The position numbers were made by a program, and so were the translations under genes. This document shows, one piece after another, positions 1-4,337 of a stretch of DNA of 5,974 nt. Position 1 is the stretch's first letter; each line of letters begins with the position of its first letter. This DNA is from Bacillota bacterium (GTDB lineage: Bacteria; Bacillota; Clostridia; Lachnospirales; Anaerotignaceae): NCBI GenBank assembly GCA_030526765.1, contig JAUNCB010000081.1, forward strand, positions 1 through 5,974. Reading direction: 5' to 3'. Below the pieces are notes generated by a model. That model was given only the letters and a program-made list of their open reading frames with translations, made no database searches and was not told the DNA's origin.

Positions 1-799
1 GAGAGATGGGCTGCTTTTTGGGGCCATACACAGGGTCTCCCAGCAGGGGATGGCCGATATAGGTCATGTGAACACGGATCTGATGGGTTCTGCCCGTTTC
101 CAGCTGGGCTTCGATGAGGGTGAATTTCTCCATCCGCTCCAGCACCCGATAATGGGTCACTGCATGGCGGCTGTGTTTTTCCGTCACCGCCATTTTCTTT
201 CTGTCCTTAGGGTTTCTGCCGATGGGCTGATCGACAGTACCCCTGTCCTCATGGAAACCGTTATACACCACGGCGATATATTTTCTGGTGATGCTGTGCT
301 CCGCCAGCTGTGCCGCCAGAGACTGATGGGCTCTGTCGTTTTTGGCGATCATCAGCACCCCCGAGGTATCCTTGTCGATGCGATGGACGATGCCGGGGCG
401 TTTCTCCCCGTTGATGCCCGAAAGCTCCGCGCCGCAGTGATAGAGAAGGGCATTGACCAGTGTGCCGCTGGTATGACCCGGTGCAGGATGCACCACCATA
501 CCCTGGGGTTTATTCACCACGATCACATCCTGATCCTCATAGAGGATATCCAGAGGGATGTTTTCGGGAAGGATCTCCACCTCCTTCGCCTCAGGCAGAG
601 ATACATCGATCACATCCTTTTCCCTCAGCTTATAATTTGCCTTGGTTTTCCCGCCGTTCAGGGTAATTTCTCCGCTCTCGATGAGCTTCTGCACCCCGCT
701 GCGGGACAGGTTTTCCATATTTTCCGCAAGGAACACGTCAATTCTGGTTCCCACGTCCTCTTTTTCCGCTGCAAATGTAAAATAGTCCATACGATTCAT
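1..799 (-). CDS. rluD: RluD-family 23S rRNA pseudouridine synthase (3' end cut by window edge)
   Basis: Converts uridines of large-subunit rRNA to pseudouridine; acts in the cytoplasm. I translated this by hand because the frame stays open through the left edge; 266 residues are visible and the family is usually about 300, so roughly the last 40 are missing. Residues 14-70 form an S4 RNA-binding domain. The catalytic domain follows, with NKPQGMVVHPAPGH (96-109), the active-site motif HRIDKDTSGVLMIAKN (139-154, catalytic Asp142) and ETGRTHQIRVHM (234-245). The start ATG at 797-799 overlaps the lspA stop as ATGA and has AGAAGG (808-813) 8 nt upstream, the same spacing as other genes here. A second in-frame ATG at 788-790 is a less favoured alternative. 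The exact target uridines cannot be told from sequence: Bacillus relatives of this position (YlyB) are annotated only as RluD-like. Family is certain; the symbol is by similarity. Confidence 0.93.
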   Translation of the reverse strand, partial: MNRMDYFTFAAEKEDVGTRIDVFLAENMENLSRSGVQKLIESGEITLNGGKTKANYKLREKDVIDVSLPEAKEVEILPENIPLDILYEDQDVIVVNKPQGMVVHPAPGHTSGTLVNALLYHCGAELSGINGEKRPGIVHRIDKDTSGVLMIAKNDRAHQSLAAQLAEHSITRKYIAVVYNGFHEDRGTVDQPIGRNPKDRKKMAVTEKHSRHAVTHYRVLERMEKFTLIEAQLETGRTHQIRVHMTYIGHPLLGDPVYGPKKQPIS

Positions 800-1278
800 C
801 CTTTTTTCCTTCTCAGCTCCAGATCCTCATCCTTCACTACAAAGAGTATCATAAATGCCAGCAGGATGACCCCTGCCACCACATAAATATCCGCCACATT
901 GAACACAGGCCATTCAAAGAAGGTGAACTCAAAGAAATCCACCACATAGCCGCGGAAGAGGCGGTCTATGATATTGCCCACAGCCCCCGACAAAATCAGC
1001 ACGAGAGCCACCCGTACGGGGCGGTATTCCTTCTTTTTCGGCAGTGTCATATAAAAATAAATGAGCCCCACGGCGATCACGCCCGTCAGCAGGAGGATAA
1101 ACCACCGCTGTCCGCTGAACATCCCGAAGGCAACCCCTCTGTTTTCCACAAAGGTCAGATCCAGGAAGCCCTCCATCAAAGTCATATTATGAATGGGCTT
1201 CAGACTTGCCAGTGCCCACAGCTTTGTGCCCTGATCCAAAAGGATCAGCACCACCGCTGCCAGTATCGGTAAAAACAT
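796..1278 (-). CDS. lspA: Lipoprotein signal peptidase (signal peptidase II)
   Basis: Membrane aspartic protease that cleaves the signal peptide of prolipoproteins after lipid attachment to the lipobox cysteine. With the start chosen here it has 160 residues, typical for the family. Hydrophobic segments lie near 2-16, 56-77, 87-104 and 129-148, giving the usual four-helix layout. Conserved blocks are DQGTK (15-19), ENRGVAFGMF (45-54), GNIIDR (101-106, catalytic Asp105) and FNVADIYVVAG (126-136, catalytic Asp130). The frame is open 30 codons further upstream, but that extension is Lys/Arg-rich and unlike LspA. The ATG at 1276-1278 begins directly before the first membrane helix and has a GGAAGGAAGGA ribosome site (1288-1298) ending 9 nt away. 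It is followed by rluD with a 4-base ATGA overlap, so the two are probably translationally coupled. A 129-nt gap with hairpins separates it from divIVA. Confidence 0.96.
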   Translation of the reverse strand: MFLPILAAVVLILLDQGTKLWALASLKPIHNMTLMEGFLDLTFVENRGVAFGMFSGQRWFILLLTGVIAVGLIYFYMTLPKKKEYRPVRVALVLILSGAVGNIIDRLFRGYVVDFFEFTFFEWPVFNVADIYVVAGVILLAFMILFVVKDEDLELRRKKG

Positions 1279-1287
1279 CAGATTCCA

Positions 1288-1298
1288 TCCTTCCTTCC
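1288..1298 (-). promoter_or_regulatory. Ribosome binding site that sets the lspA start
   Basis: The sense strand reads GGAAGGAAGGA and ends 9 nt before the ATG at 1276-1278. It supports the short 160-residue LspA over the 190-residue reading that starts at 1368, where the extra residues would be a basic, non-family extension. Confidence 0.7.
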
Positions 1299-1307
1299 AA
1301 ACTGATT

Positions 1308-1335
1308 TCCGCCCCTTTTCTCTTTTTGGGGCGAA
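1308..1335 (-). other. GC-rich hairpin in the lspA leader
   Basis: On the sense strand CGCCCC pairs perfectly with GGGGCG across a 12-nt purine loop (AAAAAGAGAAAA). One G-T and one A-T pair extend the stem to 8 pairs (arms 1308-1315 and 1328-1335). No T-run follows, so it does not look like an intrinsic terminator. It ends about 9 nt before the lspA ribosome site and could affect lspA translation or mRNA stability. The role is inference. Confidence 0.45.
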
Positions 1336-1363
1336 TATTTGGATTCCCATAAACGCAAAACGA

Positions 1364-1397
1364 GCCACGGCTGAAAAATTGCTTTTTCTGCCGCAGC
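1364..1397 (-). terminator. Long hairpin after divIVA; possible terminator or attenuator
   Basis: Eleven nt after the divIVA stop, the sense strand has two 15-nt arms (starting GCTGCGGC and ending GCCGTGGC) closing a GCAA tetraloop. All positions pair apart from one A-A mismatch, with two G-T wobbles. The outer half is GC-rich and the inner half is five A-T pairs. The bases after the stem are TCGTTTTGCGTTTA, an interrupted T-rich tract. This is weaker than a classical terminator, so partial termination or an mRNA-processing stem between divIVA and lspA are both possible. Confidence 0.45.
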
Positions 1398-1407
1398 TTG
1401 TTCATTC

Positions 1408-1896
1408 TTATTTTGTTTCCTCTGCCCTTGCTTCCTTTTCCGCAAGGATCTCATTTTTATCCAGCAGCTCGATTTCTGCATACAAAAGCAGCTTCACTCT
1501 GGTTTTCATCAGCTCGTAACGGCTTTCCAGGGCTGTGATCTCCTGCTCCAGCTCGTATGCCTTTGCTCTGGCACCGCTGATGATCTCTGCCGCCTGGCTT
1601 TTTGCTGCACTTAAGATGGCTTCCGCCTCTGTCTGGGCTGCCGCCTTTGTTTCCGCCGCCGCTGCCTCTGCAAAGCTTAAGGTGCGCTCGATGGATCTTT
1701 CCAGATTCTTGAACTGCTCTGTGCTGCCCACAGGTGCCGCCACAGGCTCTGCCTTGGGCTTTTCCATCAGGCTCAGCTGATACAGCCTTTCATAATCCTC
1801 ATAAATATCATCCAGGAAGGTATCTACCTCCTCAGGAGAATAGCCGACTGCTACTTTCTTAAAATCCTTGGTTGCGATGTCATTGGGTGTGATCAC
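1408..1896 (-). CDS. divIVA: DivIVA-domain cell division / polarity protein
   Basis: Cytoplasmic coiled-coil protein that binds negatively curved membrane at septum and poles and recruits division or polarity partners. It has 162 residues, close to B. subtilis DivIVA. The N-terminal domain (1-35) has the family signature TPNDIATKDF (3-12) and GYSPEEVDTFLDDIYEDY (18-35). A Pro/Ala-rich break (46-57) is followed by a coiled coil (about 60-160), very Ala-rich at 77-105. In the membrane-binding loop, Ala16-Val17 stand where B. subtilis has Phe17-Arg18. The start is GTG (1894-1896); a TAA in the same frame at 1912-1914 rules out a longer reading, and AAGGAGGG lies upstream. It follows ylmH by 28 nt. 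Because paralogues with other roles (such as GpsB-like proteins) share the domain, the symbol rests on synteny as well as similarity. Confidence 0.93.
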   Translation of the reverse strand: MITPNDIATKDFKKVAVGYSPEEVDTFLDDIYEDYERLYQLSLMEKPKAEPVAAPVGSTEQFKNLERSIERTLSFAEAAAAETKAAAQTEAEAILSAAKSQAAEIISGARAKAYELEQEITALESRYELMKTRVKLLLYAEIELLDKNEILAEKEARAEETK

Positions 1897-1902
1897 ATGA
1901 AA

Positions 1903-1910
1903 CCCTCCTT
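1903..1910 (-). promoter_or_regulatory. Strong ribosome binding site fixing the divIVA GTG start
   Basis: The sense strand reads AAGGAGGG, with its AGGAGG core 7 nt before the GTG at 1894-1896. No in-frame ATG lies between it and the upstream TAA, so the GTG start is well supported. A nearby ATG at 1896-1898 is out of frame and meets TGA at once. Confidence 0.85.
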
Positions 1911-1924
1911 TTTAGATGAAGTAT

Positions 1925-2713
1925 TTAGATATACTTTTCAATTTCCAGTGCGGTTCTGTCTTTTCTGGTTTTGCCGCCGATCTCTATGATGCGGAAACGG
2001 CCAAAGCCTCTGACAGAAACCAGATCTCCCTCCTGCAGAGGATGGGAGGTATTGGTCACCGTATTCCAGTTGACCTGTGCCAACTCTCTCTGGATGAGGG
2101 GCTGCACCTTGCCTCTGGCAAGATGAAAGGCCTCCGCCGCCACGGCATCCAGCCTGAGGCTTGCCACCGTAAGGCGCACGATTTCTGTCTGCCTTTTGGG
2201 GATGACACCGGCAGAAAAGGGAACCTCCTCTGCCACTACCGCAGTACGGGAAACCTGCTCCAGCACAGCCGTTATGTAGGGCGCGATCTCCTCCGCCGCA
2301 AAGCACACTGCCCCCTCCTCCGTCACCAGAATATCGCCCACCTTACCGCGGTCGATGCCCAGTCCGAGGATGGAGCCCAGATAATCTCTGTGGCTCAGAT
2401 CCGACTGCCCGAATTTTCTGCTTTTTCGTTTGATTTGGATGATGCGGATGGGAAATTCCTCCGAAGAGATCTCCTCCGAAAAAAAGCCCATCTGCTGTCT
2501 TTCACAATCCTCCGTGCCGCCGAACAGGGTGACCCGAAGCTCCCTTATGCCCTGCATACGCTCCCGAAAACGGGCGCACTTTGCCCGATCCATGAAGTCC
2601 GTAAAGGCAGGCTCTCTGCGCTTTAAGGCAAGGTATGCCTGATCCAGCGCTTTCGCAAAGAGAAGCCGTTCCTCCCCTTCGGGGACACTTTTCAATAATG
2701 CCTGTCTGTCCAT
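1925..2713 (-). CDS. ylmH: YlmH-family S4-domain RNA-binding protein
   Basis: RNA-binding protein of the ylm division cluster. In B. subtilis, YlmH has been tied to ribosome-associated quality control, binding peptidyl-tRNA-carrying 50S subunits like RqcP. The 262 residues match the family length. The N-terminal part (about 1-75) is helical and contains TDFMD (38-42); a central domain carries the family hallmark HRDYLGSILGLGIDRGKVGD (108-127); the S4 domain spans about 180-245, including RLDAVAAEAFHLAR (187-200) and QEGDLVSVRGFGRF (227-240). The ATG at 2711-2713 lies only 4 nt after the ylmG stop and has no good Shine-Dalgarno sequence (only TGAGAA close by), so translation is probably coupled to ylmG. 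A cell division role is suggested only by neighbourhood. Confidence 0.93.
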   Translation of the reverse strand: MDRQALLKSVPEGEERLLFAKALDQAYLALKRREPAFTDFMDRAKCARFRERMQGIRELRVTLFGGTEDCERQQMGFFSEEISSEEFPIRIIQIKRKSRKFGQSDLSHRDYLGSILGLGIDRGKVGDILVTEEGAVCFAAEEIAPYITAVLEQVSRTAVVAEEVPFSAGVIPKRQTEIVRLTVASLRLDAVAAEAFHLARGKVQPLIQRELAQVNWNTVTNTSHPLQEGDLVSVRGFGRFRIIEIGGKTRKDRTALEIEKYI

Positions 2714-2717
2714 GTTC

Positions 2718-2999
2718 TCAGAAGATCAGCTGCACGGCACTGATGAGCAGTGTCTGCACCAGACGCATTAAAATCAGTGCGAAGATGGGGGAGAAATCCA
2801 GCCCATAGCCGCCGCCCAGAGGGGACTTGTCCACCATTTCACGCACAGGTCCCAGAAGAGGCTCCGTCATGGCATAGAGGAAGCGACCGATGCCGCTGTT
2901 ATACCCCCGTACAAACCAGGAAAGGATGATCCGCACGAAAATGAGGATCTCCAGAAAATAGAAAAACAGACCGATTGCCTGTACCAGCAATGCTTCCAT
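2718..2999 (-). CDS. ylmG: YggT/YlmG-family small membrane protein
   Basis: Small integral membrane protein of the YggT family (93 residues, normal length). The molecular function is not settled; bacterial and plastid relatives are linked to division, membrane organisation or osmotic stress. Two hydrophobic segments are visible, about 5-28 and 69-92, joined by a loop that carries the family motifs TEPLLGPVREMVD (45-57) and GLDFSPIFALILM (66-78). The start ATG (2997-2999) has AAGGTGG (3008-3014) 8 nt upstream, which overlaps the sepF stop codon. The sepF stop lies 13 nt before it and ylmH begins 4 nt after it. Its place between sepF and ylmH is the standard ylm order. Confidence 0.94.
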   Translation of the reverse strand: MEALLVQAIGLFFYFLEILIFVRIILSWFVRGYNSGIGRFLYAMTEPLLGPVREMVDKSPLGGGYGLDFSPIFALILMRLVQTLLISAVQLIF

Positions 3000-3012
3000 T
3001 TACAAAACCACC

Positions 3013-3534
3013 TTATCTGCCGCTGCCGCTGTTCATCCAGGGCAGCAGAACGCCTTTTGTTTTTAATTCTTCTTTAAAATCGCCGGAAATATCCACACTG
3101 CCGGGGGCAATGATGAAAATATTGTTTGCCACACGCTGAATGGAGCCCTCCAGAGAATAGCAGGTGCCGCTTAAGAAGTCCATGATGCGCTGTGCCACGG
3201 GGTATTCCACCTTTTCCAGATTTACCACCACGGGACGGTTGGATTTGATCTGATCGCAGATTTCCTGTGCATCCTCATACACCTCGGGCTTGATGATGAC
3301 CACACGCATGGTCACATTGGTGTTCACGCTGTAAACCTGCGCACTGTTGCCGCCCTTGCCTGTGGATTTACGGGAGGGCTGCACCAGCTCCATTTCTCTG
3401 TCTGCATCCCGCAGGCTGTAGGCAGACTGCTCTCTGACAGGGGCAGGTGCTGCTGTGTATTCGTCTTCGTAGTATTCGTCCTCTTCGTATTCACCAAACA
3501 TCAGATCTTTCATTTTGTTAAAAAGCTTTGCCAC
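3013..3534 (-). CDS. sepF: Cell division protein SepF
   Basis: Membrane anchor for FtsZ that polymerises into rings or arcs at the division site. It has 173 residues, a usual length. Residues 1-13 form a short amphipathic helix (MAKLFNKMKDLMFG region) that would lie on the membrane. A linker (about 14-72) begins with an acidic Tyr/Glu/Asp stretch and then becomes polar and basic. The conserved C-terminal domain (about 73-155) has VVNLEKVEYPVAQRIMDFL (103-121), a Gly-containing SGTCYSLEGSIQRV (122-135) and IFIIAPGSVDIS (139-150). The start is GTG (3532-3534): a TAG lies in frame upstream, and AGGAGG at 3543-3548 is 8 nt away. The next in-frame ATG, codon 8, would destroy the membrane helix. 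It lies 30 nt after yggS and just before ylmG. Confidence 0.96.
   Translation of the reverse strand: MAKLFNKMKDLMFGEYEEDEYYEDEYTAAPAPVREQSAYSLRDADREMELVQPSRKSTGKGGNSAQVYSVNTNVTMRVVIIKPEVYEDAQEICDQIKSNRPVVVNLEKVEYPVAQRIMDFLSGTCYSLEGSIQRVANNIFIIAPGSVDISGDFKEELKTKGVLLPWMNSGSGR
3457..3492 (-). repeat. 15-bp tandem repeat inside the sepF linker
   Basis: GAATAC recurs at exact 15-nt spacing three times on the sense strand (plus-strand gtattc at 3457, 3472 and 3487), giving about 2.4 imperfect copies. It encodes EYEED-EYYED-EY, residues 15-26 of SepF, directly after the membrane helix. The reading frame is kept. It could vary in copy number between strains. Confidence 0.6.
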
Positions 3535-3542
3535 GGTTATAT

Positions 3543-3548
3543 CCTCCT
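3543..3548 (-). promoter_or_regulatory. Strong ribosome binding site fixing the sepF GTG start
   Basis: AGGAGG on the sense strand, 8 nt before the GTG at 3532-3534. The same frame has a TAG just upstream, so no longer reading is possible. Confidence 0.85.
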
Positions 3549-3564
3549 ATGCGCACTCTATTCC

Positions 3565-4284
3565 TTATCCTTTTGCGGGATAATATCTTTCACCGAAAAT
3601 CCCTGTTCCCACGCGGACGATGGTTGCCCCTTCCTCGATGGCAACTTCATAATCGCCCGTCATACCCATGGACAGGGTATCCATCTTTATATTATCAATT
3701 TTTTTACTGTTCATGTCAACCAGTAATTCTTTCATTTGACGAAAAACTTCTCTGTTTTCCTCCTGATTTTCCACAAAAGGCGCAACGGTCATCAGCCCTC
3801 TGACGCGAATATGAGGCATCTGTGCCAAAGCACGAAGAAGGGCTTCCGTTTCCTCGGGGGAAACGCCGAATTTGCTTTCCTCGCCGCCCATATTCACCTC
3901 CACCAGCACATCCATCACGATGTCCTTCTGGGACGCACGCTTTTCGATCTCCTCTGCCAGCTTCAGGCTTTCCACAGAGTGGATCATATCCACCTTATCG
4001 ATGATATATTTTACCTTATTGGTCTGCAGATGGCCGATCAGATGCCAGTGGATCCGCTCCCCTGCGGGGGCATATTCCATCATGGGCTCATATTTTTCCA
4101 TGATCTCCTGCACCTTGTTTTCCCCAAGGGAAATGCAGCCTGCCTGCACCGCTTCGCCGATCAGCTCCACGGGCTTTGTTTTGCTGACCGCCAGCAGGAG
4201 GATATCCTCCGCTTTTCTGCCGCTTTTTTCCGCCGCAGCCGCGATCTTTCTTTCAACCTCTCTGATATTTTCCGCAACGCTCAT
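3565..4284 (-). CDS. yggS: YggS/YlmE (PLPBP-family) pyridoxal phosphate homeostasis protein
   Basis: Single-domain PLP-binding TIM-barrel protein that affects vitamin B6 and amino acid balance; members have no proven enzymatic reaction. It has 239 residues, near the usual 220-240. The PLP lysine is Lys35 in LAVSKTKP (31-38). Further signatures are GENKVQE (54-60), HWHLIGHLQTNKVK (79-92), GGEESKFG (133-140) and, for the cofactor phosphate, LSMGMTGDYEVAIEEGAT (204-221) with RVGTGIFG (224-231). The common form of that block has Ser where Thr209 stands here. The ATG at 4282-4284 has AGAAGG (4293-4298) 8 nt upstream. It follows the HlyD-like gene by 53 nt and precedes sepF by 30 nt, as ylmE does in B. 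subtilis. A link to division is by gene order only. Confidence 0.96.
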   Translation of the reverse strand: MSVAENIREVERKIAAAAEKSGRKAEDILLLAVSKTKPVELIGEAVQAGCISLGENKVQEIMEKYEPMMEYAPAGERIHWHLIGHLQTNKVKYIIDKVDMIHSVESLKLAEEIEKRASQKDIVMDVLVEVNMGGEESKFGVSPEETEALLRALAQMPHIRVRGLMTVAPFVENQEENREVFRQMKELLVDMNSKKIDNIKMDTLSMGMTGDYEVAIEEGATIVRVGTGIFGERYYPAKG

Positions 4285-4312
4285 TTTTTCTGCCTTCTTT
4301 CTATCCTCTGAC

Positions 4313-4324
4313 GGGGTTTTCCCC
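4313..4324 (-). other. Small GGGG-AAAA-CCCC stem in the gap before yggS
   Basis: The 53-nt gap between the HlyD-like gene and yggS is purine-rich on the sense strand and contains a perfect 4-bp GGGG/CCCC stem with an AAAA loop. No T-run follows, so it is not a terminator. It ends 14 nt before the yggS ribosome site. Its function is unknown, and it could be chance. Confidence 0.3.
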
Positions 4325-4337
4325 TTCTTTTTTTCCT

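Noticed and set aside
50..886. 278-codon open frame on the plus strand
   Set aside because: It lies antisense to the rluD-type gene, whose minus-strand translation has full family motifs (HRIDKDTSG and others). The plus-strand protein is His/Arg-rich and resembles no family, and there is no ribosome site. It is a shadow caused by GC-biased third positions.
1279..1368. Longer LspA reading of 190 residues
   Set aside because: The 30 extra residues are basic and not LspA-like, overlap both hairpins, and the internal ATG at 1276-1278 has a good ribosome site.
1187..1405. 72-codon minus-strand frame filling the divIVA-lspA gap
   Set aside because: It has no good ribosome site, overlaps lspA out of frame, and its second half is a shifted reading of lspA. 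The gap is better explained by the two hairpins.
1279..1407. Possible T-box or other riboswitch, since ileS with a T-box follows divIVA in B. subtilis
   Set aside because: The conserved T-box core (AGGGTGG...ACCGCG-like) is absent on the sense strand, and the gap is too short for a full leader. No known riboswitch core was recognised.
1916..2626. 236-codon open frame on the plus strand
   Set aside because: It is antisense to ylmH, which is clearly real. The predicted protein is rich in His, Arg, Cys and Leu without domain features.
3736..4311. 191-codon plus-strand frame
   Set aside because: It is antisense to yggS, whose PLP-binding motifs are intact. The translation is His/Phe-rich without family features.
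4313..4324. GGGG-AAAA-CCCC stem as a terminator between the HlyD-like gene and yggS
   Set aside because: The stem is only 4 bp and no T-run follows, so termination is unlikely. It is kept only as a low-confidence structural element.
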